64,000 nt of DNA from Hypericum androsaemum (lineage: Eukaryota > Streptophyta > Magnoliopsida > Malpighiales > Hypericaceae): NCBI GenBank assembly GCA_963995505.1, contig OZ023198.1, forward strand, positions 11,399,141 to 11,463,140, given 5' to 3'. The translations under genes and the position numbers were made by a program. Position 1 is the first letter of the stretch. Each line of letters opens with the position of its first letter. Shown in pieces: positions 1 through 10,900 of the stretch. Below the pieces are notes generated by a model. That model saw nothing but the letters and a program-made list of their open reading frames with translations. It was not told the origin of the DNA and searched no databases.

Positions 1-120
1 GTTAATAATCCATACTTTAGCTCTAAATTTTGACAGATTTAAGTCAGACAAAATTTCAAACGGTGCCAAGATTCTCCCTAATAAGTTTTAACACAGCTTC
101 ATTATACTAAATATTAGTAT

Positions 121-283
121 CAACAAGCATTTAGATCGATTGTTGAGGGAGTTGTAGGTTTTGAGTTTGAATTTTTGGCAATACAACAATTTTAAATATT
201 TGTTGGGTAAAGTTTTTTACCTTTCAAAGATCCTATATATTTGAATCTAGATTAGTCAGTGCAATGAGTAACTGGATATGTCC
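121..283 (+). repeat. SINE-like element, copy 1
   Basis: It reads CAACAAGCATTTAGATC, then GAGTTTGAATTT (weak Pol III B-box-like), then AATATTTGTTGGGTAAAG and GATTAGTCAGTGC, ending near CTGGATA. Related copies occur in the opposite orientation at 15567, 30837, 42848 and 63712. The order tRNA-like head, body, GGATTAGTC tail recalls the Au-SINE type. The family name is inference. Confidence 0.55.
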
Positions 284-299
284 GACAAAGAAAAAAACT

Positions 300-1090
300 A
301 ATAATTAGTTATGGACGGTGGAGTGGATTTAAATTATAATCTAAATCACAATAACTTTTCCTAGAAATTTCATAACGGAAAGATATGAATGCCATTACAC
401 TTTTTTCCTCTTTTTTTCTTATCTACAAGGCATGCATTATAAAGCTATTTCTAGTTGTCAATAAAGCATTATAAGCCTTCTTTTTCTAATGTGCTGGATG
501 GTCCCAAAAGAAATTAACCACATCTACCATGCGTTGTACTATTGATAAAATTAACATGTTAAAACTACAGGGACCGACCAGTCTTAATTCTGGTGAATGT
601 TCAATTTGTGGCATGAAATATCAAATAAAATAAAATTCCCATTCGTCCATCAAATTGACGTGTCGTAACGGGCATGTGACACATGTGCACAAACCCTCCA
701 TTCCTTTAATTTTAATATCTAGACACATACTGAACCGACTAATTCAGAATCAATTCAGGTTAGTAACTATTATTTTACAAAGGACGACAAAACTCTTCCT
801 TAATTTTAACACAATTACATTCGTAATACTCAAACTGGAGATCTCTTATTAAGTAAAGTAAGAACTATTTTTCACCTGTTCGATATTTTTATTGAAATTC
901 TCTATGCAACATGCAGCTGTAAATTCTATCGGCATCTTCTGTTTCCTAGCAATAAGACTGATGGAATGAGGCTGTTTCCTCTTAACTAAAAGGCTCAGCA
1001 TATTACTTTAGACTATCTAGAGAGACAGGGTCAATTAATTAAATTTGAGTGATATATGCTTGAGAAGGACTTCCAAGAGGCTAGCTAGCT
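300..1090. other. AT-rich upstream region of the TCP gene
   Basis: No gene is recognised. It is AT-rich with a decayed SINE-like piece near 716-832. A TATA-like run near 1049 and a CT-rich leader from about 1090 are plausible core promoter and 5' UTR of the TCP gene, unproven. Confidence 0.4.
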
Positions 1091-1187
1091 CTTGCTTTTA
1101 TTTCTTCTTCCTCCTCCACATCCGCTTCTTCCCTCCTCCATCCTCTTCCTCTTCTACTTTCTCCAATTAGGGTTTCTTGTATTCTTC

Positions 1188-1500
1188 ATGAACTTGGTCC
1201 ATCATCAACTGAGGCCTACACACTCCTTCCTTATGTAAGTTTCAATTACTCTAGTTTTCTTTTATGTTTATGCTAGCTATAAAGAGAAAAAAAATTGGGT
1301 TTTCAATACCTTTCTCTAGCATTCAATTCCCCTTCTTGGTTTTAATTCTCATGAATTCTAGCTTATAATTTAGAATTGTATCATCAGTTTGCCCTAGATT
1401 TACCCCAACTAAAATCTCAAATGGATCAAAAGGTTGAGATTTTTTTTTATTGCAATTTCAGAGGGACACTTGGTGTCCAATAATGAGTGAAGTAAGATGA
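1188..1500 (+). promoter_or_regulatory. Possible spliced upstream ORF ending inside the TCP start codon
   Basis: An ATG at 1188-1190 reads 16 codons to the donor at 1235/1236. After splicing to 1462 the frame continues for 12 more sense codons and stops at TGA 1498-1500. That stop overlaps the main ATG (1497-1499) as ATGA. The predicted peptide is 28 residues. If the intron is kept, a short five-codon uORF (ATG at 1483) still ends at the same stop. This layout could limit translation of the TCP protein or make it depend on reinitiation. It is inferred from sequence only. Confidence 0.4.
1236..1461 (+). other. 5'-UTR intron of the TCP gene
   Basis: A GTAAGT donor at 1236 and a pyrimidine-rich tract ending TTTCAG at 1460-1461 define a 226-bp intron. 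It lies between a CT-rich leader (about 1090-1235) and the coding exon. It is inferred from splice consensus only, with no transcript evidence. Confidence 0.6.
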
Positions 1501-2540
1501 TTCCAAGTTCAAGAGGAGAGAGTAGCAAAGATCTTCAAGCCAAGCAAGAGGGAGACACCATCAACAACAACAGCGAAGCCAACAAGTTCGCGAAGGCTCC
1601 ATCGTCTTCGAGGCAATGGTCGGCCTTCAGGAACCCGAGGATCGTTCGCGTTTCGCGCACCTTCGGAGGGAAAGACAGGCACTCCAAGGTCTGCACCGTG
1701 AGAGGGTTGAGGGATAGGAGGATCCGGCTTTCGGTACCAACAGCCATCCAGTTGTATGATCTCCAAGACAGGCTTGGACTGAACCAACCAAGCAAAGTCA
1801 TTGACTGGTTGCTTGATGCTACTAAGAATGACATTGACAAGCTTCCACCCCTCCAAATGCCTCAGGGTTTTGGCCAATTCCAAAACCCTATGCTCTTCCC
1901 ACTCCATGATTCAACTTCATCCCAATCAAATCTTTTCTCTCCCAATCTCTTTGACCCCAACAACAATCACTCCTCCTCATTTCTCAAGTTTGGTGGAGGA
2001 GGTGGGCTTGATGAGGGTTCTAGTGATAAAGGGAAGTGGGTCAGGACAATGGAAGAAGAAAACTATGGTGGCCAAGTCTCAGCTCACAAGCTCTTCCCTT
2101 TAACCACTGGACTACTAGGCAATCCCAATCCCAATCCCAATCCCATGCCTTTCAGCTCTTACTACCATTTGGATGCTTCGAATCTATCGTTAGCCCAACT
2201 TGGAAGCCATGGATTTTTGTCCCAACCCGAAAGCTCCCTCCCAAGCAACAATGGTGCTCATCAGATGCTCTTCTGCCCGCAACCCGCGACCCTACCCTCG
2301 CTCTTCCCGGCCTATTCGCCCTTTGCCACCTCAGTCATGGAGGGCGAGTCGCGGGACATCAACCATTTCCAGCTCCTCAGCTCGAGCACTTCGCAAACCC
2401 TCCTCCAAAGCCACCATCTCCGCGCCGCTAGCTACCCGGTGAGGCCATTCTCATTGAGCGTAAACCCGGGGCTTGATCATCCTATGCAAGGCAGCGACGA
2501 AGGCCATCCTCATCAACAAAGGGACACCGAGGATTCTTAA
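1497..2540 (+). CDS. TCP5: CIN-class TCP transcription factor (TCP5/13/17 clade)
   Basis: Single coding exon of 347 codons. The TCP domain lies at residues 56-118: a basic region starting [19 protein letters not shown] (57-75), helix I at about 81-95 ([13 protein letters not shown]), a loop NQPSK, and helix II at about 101-116 ([16 protein letters not shown]). This non-canonical basic helix-loop-helix is the family's DNA-binding and dimerisation module and acts in the nucleus. The long basic region without a class I deletion, and the [13 protein letters not shown] helix, point to the CIN group that limits growth of leaf and petal margins. I see no miR319-complementary site, as expected for the TCP5/13/17 branch. 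The rest is low complexity, Ser/Asn/Pro-rich, with an (NP)4 run at about residue 211. The start at 1497 is the first ATG of the long frame. It overlaps the stop of an upstream reading frame (ATGA). The exact paralogue is inferred partly from synteny. Confidence 0.93.
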   Translation: MIPSSRGESSKDLQAKQEGDTINNNSEANKFAKAPSSSRQWSAFRNPRIVRVSRTFGGKDRHSKVCTVRGLRDRRIRLSVPTAIQLYDLQDRLGLNQPSKVIDWLLDATKNDIDKLPPLQMPQGFGQFQNPMLFPLHDSTSSQSNLFSPNLFDPNNNHSSSFLKFGGGGGLDEGSSDKGKWVRTMEEENYGGQVSAHKLFPLTTGLLGNPNPNPNPMPFSSYYHLDASNLSLAQLGSHGFLSQPESSLPSNNGAHQMLFCPQPATLPSLFPAYSPFATSVMEGESRDINHFQLLSSSTSQTLLQSHHLRAASYPVRPFSLSVNPGLDHPMQGSDEGHPHQQRDTEDS

Positions 2541-5500
2541 AATGCCAATGTAGGTCACCAAGTAAGACAGACACTAGATACCTTCTCTTCTCTATTCTCA
2601 TCAATATAATTTGCACTTGGTGGCTCTCGTAGGCGTTAATTCGGCGATATATATAATTATACGCAGGTATTTGTATGACATTAATTTAGTGAGATATTTA
2701 TTTTGTGGGTTTGATAATCTATAGTTTATTGAATTGGATCATACATATATCCCATGTTTGATGCTCATATTTGAGTACGTCTATTAATTATAAGTTATCT
2801 GCATCTATGTCATATTGTGTTAAACTAAATAGTATTTATTTGGGTTTGTCACAAGTTCTTACAGTGGCAGAACTCCGTGTTAATTAGTTCGTTGGCTTTA
2901 GTTTTCGCCATTATTAACATAATAGTATAGGCAAGAGATTTAGGTTAAAATCATAGCCTCGTCTATGGCCATAGTAGTATAGGTACGAAATTTATGCCGA
3001 AAAAATAGTCTCGCCTATAGTTTATATATCCTTATATCTACAAATATCCTTATATCTTCAAATATTATAGTAATGAATATCTCGACCTCGTAGATATAAG
3101 TTTTTTAACCGAACTATGTATATGATGTGTCTTCTACTTCTCATACCTCTCGTTATTATCTCATAGTGTTATGAGTGTTTAAACATTCATTTGATACTTC
3201 CGCCGCTAATCTCAACATTATTATTAAGAATTGACAAGTTTTGTTCAGAAGTTGGCCTTCAAGATCATGATCTATGCAACGAATGATCTCGTTTGTTATT
3301 GTTCAAGTAATTAACTAATTTTTCAAGTTTGGTAGAAAGTGAGAGGTTGTTTAATTAGCTTCTCTTCGTGAGTAGCACCGATATTGGCCGTAGTGAATTT
3401 TACGGAGGAGATGGATAATGTTGACATTACAGAGAAATCATGGTCTTCAGAAATAATCATTAGGTTGACGTTTATTGAGAATGTTTATGTATCTAAGTAG
3501 TTAAGGGTCAGTGAAAAACTTGAATATGAAGATTTCAAGAGTTTAAAGAGTTAATTGTTGAAAATTTTATATTGTTTAGTGCAATAACGAGGGCAAATTT
3601 TTAAATATGAAATATCCACCAATCTATTACCTTAAGATTTTTGATTAGATATGAAAATTCTAAATCAACCAATTTCATACTAGGTGCCAACTTTAATTCG
3701 TATATATTTGAAAATTTGATCCCTCGCATAACCTTATTATTATTCAAGTTACTGTGTTCCCATAACAACACTCCTATCTCCTTTACCTCGCTCAAACTCT
3801 ATAATGGAGCTAAAAAAAATTATTTTTACGGGGACAAATAGTTTTTCAATTATTAATTTTTTTTAGGAAAAGTAGAAAATTATTGGGTATAATTTATATA
3901 TTTACGAAAATTCTTGGGTATAATTTATATATTTACTTTTTGTGAGGTTAAATTGAAAATTTTGTACAATTTATGTGACTAGTTTGAATTTAAATAGAGC
4001 AACTTCCTCCAAATTCGGATCTCGTCCAGTAGGTGTTAATTTCAACCAGAAACAGGTTTAGAGCTGTTTAACCTAGATCATCCTGCTGGCTGCTGTAATT
4101 TAAGGTATTCATTTGGACATGCATAAAGATGTCCAATCGGGCGAGAAACCTTGCTAATGTGGAGCCTCACAAATGTAAAAATACTATTAAAAAAATTACT
4201 TGTAAAATAGTATTTAACAATATTCGTCTCTACTTTTCAAATAGAGTTCATGGTTCCAAGGACAGACACAATAAGGCAAAGCTTTCGAATTCATTTTTCT
4301 TCGTCGATTAATTTGGTCTTGCAACCCTTTTTGACAGAAGCAAGAAAAGACTTCTGTTTAATAGTTTTGCGCCTTTCGCCGAAAAGTACCAAATTATTGC
4401 AGAATCTAACGAATTTGGTTTTTCTACGAGGCTCCTAGATTTCGATTATAAATTTTATCACATGCTAATCGAAGATGGGCTGGGCACTAAAGATTCTGAT
4501 TGCTTTGGTAAAAAAATCCGAAAAATTCAATGTTTGAAAATAATGTAACTATTATTGAAAGTTGATATCATTGTATGTAAATATAGTTACGGATACCAGT
4601 GAATTCGATATTATTATCAATGAAAAAAGATGTAATTTTACATGGTATATAGTATTTCTTGATTTTTCACGTCAAATCTAATATTTTAATACAATAAATT
4701 TGTACATTTTTATTACTATAAACAAGACCGAGCAATCTATAAAAACTCCAATTTTGAACTCCAAACACCAAATTTATTCCAATTTTGACATTATTTTCCT
4801 TTTAGTCCCTTGCTCCATACATGGATCCACACCGATCTCTCAATCCAATCAACAAAGGGTATAAAGTAAAAGAGGTATTTGGCATTTAAAGGGACAATGT
4901 GGAACAGTGCCCACATTGGTACCCACATCGCAATAAATCTTTCATTTTGGTCCCTTTTTTCTTTTATTCTCTTTTTGGAATCTCTCTTCTCTCGGATCAT
5001 GTATACACTAGACAGATTGCACTTTCATGCGCACGAATCCAATCGACACATTTCTTTCAATACCTATAAGTTCGGCACAAGCATGACATGAATTCTCTTT
5101 CGGTCCAGTACGTACACGGCAAAACCATTCTCTTTTCGGTCCACCTCGTATCAGGATCATCAACGGACCGAGTAATTCAACTTCGAACCAATCATGTTCA
5201 CAGAGTGTGACAAAATGCGAGAAGCAGAGAATTGCCACTTTTTATTTGATATATGGATTGATTATATTCAAATTTGGACCCAAAAAATGACCTACCTCTA
5301 AATTTCAGAACTTCAGCGTTCACTGGACTGTCACTCCATTGACATTTTGATTGTTTCACTTTTGTCATTAGATATTTATCATCTGCTTTAATAACAGGCA
5401 GTACCTTCAAGACTGTGTCAATATAGGGCAGCAGCCCCTTCAATTTTTCTTGGATATTGTAATTGGGCAGTACTAGTTCATATAATATATCAGATAAAAT

Positions 5501-6827
5501 ACCGAAGAGAGTTGGTTAAGTGGTAAATTTTTTTGATTTTCTTAGGAAATTTTGGGTTCAAATTTTGTGAGTGATAAAGACACCGTTAGAAGAGTCACTC
5601 CGACAATGCTCGACTTTGTATACCGTTTACCGGAAAAATATTACATTAGAGGGAATGGATACTGATGAGGAAAGGATAATGTGTACAGAATCTGCAGTTC
5701 ATCTGATATTGAAAAGGAAATGTCATAATAAACAACTAGACAGAGACTTGCAATGAGGCAGTAGTCTCTCATGCATCAACATGTCACTAGATCCAAGAAA
5801 AACAAATTATTAATAAAGGACTTATTACAAGTTGGATTTTAAAGAACCTTCTTTAAAGGTGGCATCAACAAAAGTTTTCTAGTGGTCCTCTCTCCCTCTC
5901 GGTCCCTCGTTCATCTGCATGTGACATCAAAAATTATACGAATAGAAACAACTCGTTTGTATTTTTATATACAACTTTAAATCTTAAATCTTATATTAAT
6001 CGGCTATTACATTTTTACGCTTTTAAACAATGCACAACAACCCACATAGCCTAATGCAGTAAATGATTTCGATTTTTTCCCTTTTTTTCCCCTTAAAAAA
6101 TAACATTTTCTTTATATGCGTATAGATTTTATTATACCTAACTAGTGAAAAAAATCAGTCACATGAATAAAATTAAATAAATGGTTGGTACAAATCGATC
6201 ATTACAACACTATACAATCTTCACACATATTATGCAATCGGTCCAATTCTGTTGCGTGGAGTTGAAGTCATAAGTAAAAAATTTCAATTTTAAGATTTTA
6301 ATTAGATTATATATGGAGATTCTAATAACATATTTTGGGAGTGAAATTATGTAATCCATGAAATATTTTCAGGCGTGCCTTGTACATAACACCGTACAAG
6401 GTCGAATTCTGGAATTTGTGGCCCTCTTTTACTTTTCTGCTGAACAAGAAATGGGACCATATTTTCGTAGAACTATTTTAATTTTTTTGTAGAGCTAGTA
6501 TTTTCACTTTTAGTGGGTCTTGCTTTTTGGCTATTGTTGAAGAATTGGCTAGAAAAGAAGTTCAGTTCGATAGAGACTCGATTATAGACTCTTAGGTGAT
6601 TTTGATGGAGTATGTGGTGGTGCTATTATTTGTTTATATGTACAATGGTATATTAATCCTAGGGCTTATTGCTTTTCGACTTGTAAATTTATCAATAAAA
6701 GACCCCTCCCATAGATGTAGACAATTTACCGAACAAAGTAATCACTTTCTTCTTTCTTTGCGTTCCCAGAAAGATGAAGGCCCAATAATTTGGATACAAT
6801 GGGCCCAGGAATTAATTGGGGCAAATT
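2541..6827. other. Long AT-rich intergenic region
   Basis: I see no gene with homology or coding character. Short open frames here are interrupted and of AT-rich composition. A segment near 5500-5600 (GAGTTGGTTAAGTGG, then GGGTTCAAATTTTG) has a degenerate tRNA/SINE-like look. A near-exact 25-base phrase (ending GGGTATAATTTATATATTTAC) is repeated at about 3884-3934. The rest is unremarkable. Confidence 0.5.
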
Positions 6828-6840
6828 AAAAAAAAAAAAA
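6828..6840 (-). terminator. Pol III terminator of tRNA-Thr
   Basis: On the minus strand a run of 13 T follows the tRNA 3' end after TGTTTTC. It is a strong RNA polymerase III termination signal. Confidence 0.8.
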
Positions 6841-6846
6841 GAAAAC

Positions 6847-6918
6847 AGCCCCCAGCGAGGATCGAACTCGCGACCTTTCGCTTACGAAGCGAACGCACTA
6901 CCACTATGCTATGGAGGC
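6847..6918 (-). tRNA. tRNA-Thr (anticodon CGT)
   Basis: The reverse strand gives a complete 72-nt cloverleaf. The acceptor stem is GCCTCCA/TGGGGGC (7 bp, one G-U). The D arm carries the A-box-like TAGCATAGTGGT. The anticodon stem TTCGC/GCGAA closes the loop TTCGTAA, so the anticodon is CGT and it reads ACG as threonine. The variable loop is AGGTC, the T arm is GCGAG-TTCGATC-CTCGC with a good B box, and the discriminator base is T. There is no intron. Upstream CAACAACG is typical of plant tRNA starts, and a T-rich terminator follows. It looks functional. CCA is not encoded, as usual in nuclear genes. Confidence 0.95.
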
Positions 6919-6997
6919 CGTTGTTGTCCTCAATTAACTATTTTGCTAGTTGTTCAATTACTATGAATAGATTGTCCTTCGCTACAATAATTTATTT

Positions 6998-7694
6998 GGG
7001 AAAAGTCCACTTTAGTACCCTGTGGTATCGCCCAAAATCACTTTAGTACCCTGTACCTTGTGGTAAAACACTGACCAATCGAGTCATACTTATTCCAATT
7101 AACATCAAAAAGGTCCTCGGGCAGCTGCCCGGACCCGCCCGAACGCTGCCCTGACTACGTGGCCAGCCACGTCACCAAAACTTGATGACGTGGTGCCACG
7201 TGGAGGAGGAGGAGTAGGACGAAGTGGAGGAGGAGGCGGAGGAGGACGAAGTGGAGGCGGAGGAGGAGGAGGAGGAGGCGGAGGAGGAGGAGGAGGAGGC
7301 GGAGGAGGAGGAGGACGAGGAGGACGACGAAGTGGAGGAGGAGGAGGACGAAGTGGAGGAGGAGGCGGAGGAGGAGGAGGAGGACGAGGCGGAGGAGGAG
7401 GAGGACGAAGTGGAGGAGGAGGAGGACGACGAAGTGGAGGAGGAGGCGGAGGAGGAGGAGGAGGAGGAGAGGAAGAGAGGGAAGAAGATGGTTGTCCACG
7501 TGGCGCCACGTCATCAAGTTTTGGTGACGTGGCTGGCCACGTAGTCCGGGCAGCGTTCGGGCGAGTCCGGGCAGCTGCCCGAGGACCTTTTTGATGTTAA
7601 TTGAAATAAGTATGACTCGATTGGTCAGTTTTTTACCACAGGGTACTAAAGTGATTTTGAGCGATACCATAAGGTACTAAAGTGGACTTTTCCC
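6998..7694. mobile_element. Fold-back MULE-like element with GGA-repeat core
   Basis: A 697-bp element. Its arms are long terminal inverted repeats (6998-7203 and 7496-7694) that begin GGGAAAAGTCCACTTTAGTA and match along about 200 bp with a few changes and a short indel. The flanks carry a perfect 9-bp duplication AATTTATTT (6989-6997 and 7695-7703). Nine-base duplications with long TIRs are the hallmark of Mutator-like elements. The arms contain nested palindromes such as GGGCAGCTGCCCG. The core is an almost pure purine GGA/GGC/GAC tract. There is no transposase, so it is non-autonomous. Confidence 0.85.
7204..7485 (+). repeat. GGA-rich degenerate microsatellite
   Basis: About 280 bp of (GGA)n interrupted by CGA, AGT and GGC units forms the interior of the fold-back element. 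It makes long artefactual Gly, Glu or Pro frames on both strands. These are not genes. Confidence 0.9.
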
Positions 7695-7996
7695 AATTTA
7701 TTTTGGCGTTCGGAAGGAACATATGATTTTGTTTAAGAGATTTTACCAATTTTTATGGTAAACTAAAATTTACACAGTTTATTTCTCTTTGAAAATAATG
7801 TTCAAATATTATCACATGGTATATAATGATTGAAATTACTCATTTTCAACATGGAAATCCAGTTCTAACATCCGAATTATTTTGCATTGGAAACAAAATA
7901 ACTTGTAAGAAAGAGGAAGATCCCAACAAGGACACAGACAAAGAATTAGGACAACACAGTGAAGCATGTCTGTATGGCTAGAGCTAGCTAGAGTTA

Positions 7997-10900
7997 CTAC
8001 TTGGCTGCAAACAGCTGCCTGCGTTTCCCCATTTTGGCTCGCAATCCGGCAGCCTCTCCGATTACCACCTCGTCGACTAGCTCCTTGAAGATGGAACGCT
8101 CGACCTCGAGCACTATCCGGGATAGCTCAGCGTGGAAGTCGGTCCAGCTATCGGACCGAGCCATGACATCTTCCCACAGTATGCTTTTTAGGCCATCCTC
8201 CTCTTCTTCTTGTTCCATGATGCATTCTGGTTTCCTGACCTGGAGCTGTTCAATCTCCATGCACAGGTCTTTCAGCAGCTTTTGCGCGCTCAGCGTCTTC
8301 TTCGCCAGCTTGCCGGACTTCAACCATGGCTCGGCCGAGGGCCTCACCAAATCTAACTTATTGATCAGAATCTCGTTGACAGCGTCAAATATGAGCTTTC
8401 TGTGCATTTTATCGAGGTTCGGTTTGGAGTTCAAGGGCTTGCCTGGAAGGTTTCCGTCTCTCGCAAGCAAACTGTTTCCCTTTGTTTGCTCCAAGACAAA
8501 GAATAACTCAGGGTTAATGGGATGACCTGATGGATGTACCTGGATCGTAGCCAGCCCAGAGCTGAGGTCACGAAGTAGCAGGCCTGAAGCTAACAGTATC
8601 TCGGAGATGTATCGGTGGTCCGGATTTTGCTTCTCGCAAAGTGATGCGATGTAATCTGTGCTCGATTCATCATGATTGGAGTTCAGCCTTTCCAGCTTCT
8701 TCACCAAATCTTCGACATTTTGCAACTTCTTGCGGTTGATCTGTGAAGTAAGACTAGATCCAAAACTATCCATAGGAGTCCACTTCACTTCATGTTGATC
8801 ATTGAGATCTTCAGCACATTCAGCTGTAATAAGGGAATCCAAGTTGATTAGCCATACAAGAAAAGAATCTCAACATATTGTCTTCCTTACGTTGCTTGTC
8901 CTATCTCTCCAGAGTATAAACAACATTCCCCAAACTAGAAATAAAAAAGGGTCATTATCAGAATATACGGCTGCATTCATCCGTACTACGATAGCCGTCT
9001 CGTCACTTAGTTTTACACAAATGATAGGTTGTGACATTACATTTTTATGCTACAGGAAAACATACAAATGACAGGTCATCATGCCACAAGTTTTCGAGTC
9101 CTCTGGGTGACCATCAGTCAGTAACAATGAAAATTAACAATCCGGAGGGACATTGTTACTTAACTAAATAGGACATTGTTTCTTTAATTCCACCTTCATG
9201 TTCTGCTGCGTTACGTCAAGATTGTTTGTTTGGTATTCTAACACAGAAGCAAGTTTAAGAACCGCAAAATTATTTGACAAAAAAATTGGAGCTTCTTGGA
9301 GGAAATGAATCAACAGACTTGGTTATTTTAGAAACAATGTACTTCTTCTCGAGTTAAAAGGAATGTTAAATTTTTGTTCTGCATCTATTAGCTATATATC
9401 CTCGTCTAGTTCTACTCATTGAATGAGCGAAACTTTGATGAATAACTAATTGATTTCTTAGGTATCAAATAGAATGAGTAAGAATTCAGCTAGGTTCTTC
9501 AAATTGCTATCCAGATTTTAGATAAGCTCTTACAAGAAGTTACCTAAGTGCAAGTTTGAAGTCTGCTTTACAGGAGATAGCTCGTCCTCCCGGTAAGCTG
9601 AGAAATCAAGAACCGATACTGGACTGGGATGCTCTGGAGCAGCAGCAGCTAGATCTGCCAATATTCGATCATCTTCTAACCTTGAAGTTGGCATCTGAAA
9701 CAATGCAGGTTCGGTGTGTCATTTAAAAATTCATAATACTTGATGAAATAAAGAAGTTTGAGAAGACTTGCTTTCTCTACTGTGCCAGAAACCATGTATT
9801 TGGCAACCCTAGCAGATTGAATCGGGCCATCACCAATTTCTTTTTGCTGCTCGGGACTGTTAACTTCCGAGTCCATCTTAAGCTCAAGAATGGCAGTGAC
9901 ATCAGACTGCAAGGACACATCATCTCCTTGAAGACTTGAAGTTCTCGAGTCATTGCTAACCTGACTCAGCTGATCATCATTCGGTGTTATTTTGGAAGAT
10001 CTAAGCCTTTGTCTACCCCCAGGAGAGCTCGACTCTGCCATCTGCCTGCTGGATTGCCTTCTGGGTTTATTTAGATCTGCTGGAGGAGTTGGTGGACGGG
10101 ATCGCTTCTCTAGCTCCAGCTTCTTCTGTTGCAGCCTTGGGCTCACGGATCCTGAGCCCTTCATTGCACTTGTAGTGCTGCTCTCTTTGGTTGGTTGTTG
10201 AGTTCTCGGTAGAGACTGAACTGGCCTTGCATTCCTGACACTTGTTTTCTTTTCCCCTGAGGCCAAATCCCTGGAACTGTTTCTATGGTTTTGATCTTTA
10301 AATGTTCGGTTGGCCGATGATCCCTTTCTCATATCTGCATTTCCACCACTTTGAATTTTACGCAGACCGGGAAGGCTATCTAGTGGGACCACTGAGGTTG
10401 CAGGAAGACCAGATTTCTGAACCAGTTTGGCTGGTTTCATGATAACAATCGGAGACTCGTAAACTCTAGAAGAGTCGGTAGATGCCTTATTTGAGAAAGC
10501 ATTGAGTTGATTCTTCTGCTGGGTTCGTTGGCTCGGTGTTCTTGGCCTTTGACCAGGACTACTGCATTTCTGTTCATAATCCATTTGTCCTTCAAAGCTT
10601 GAATCTTGTTCTTCCTTTTTGGTGTCCAGGAGTCCCTTTACCTGCATTGCATCCAGAATCTGTTTAAGAGCTCTAAGATCCTTTCCTGATTGTTTGAACT
10701 CAAGGTCTCTTAGTCTCTCCACTATCTCACTGTAAACGGAAGGGAAGGCAGTTGGAGTCCTTGCTGGGAGTTTTACAGGCTTTGGAACTTGTTTCTGAGA
10801 ACCTCTCCCGCCATCTACCTGCTTCCATGGTGCCGGTTCAATGGGTGATTTTGGAATCGGTTTCATGACCAAGTCATGATTTCTCCACCTCGGTGATGTT

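Noticed and set aside
1509..1907. Antisense and out-of-frame open frames over the TCP gene
   Set aside because: They are shadows of the coding exon with no family signature.
1497..2540. miR319 target site in the TCP gene
   Set aside because: No sequence close to the known CIN-TCP target was found, in line with the TCP5/13/17 branch.
7105..7670. Long Gly-, Glu-, Pro- and Leu-rich open frames on both strands
   Set aside because: They arise from the GGA repeat and TIRs of the fold-back element. Frames stay open because the triplet repeat has no stop codon.
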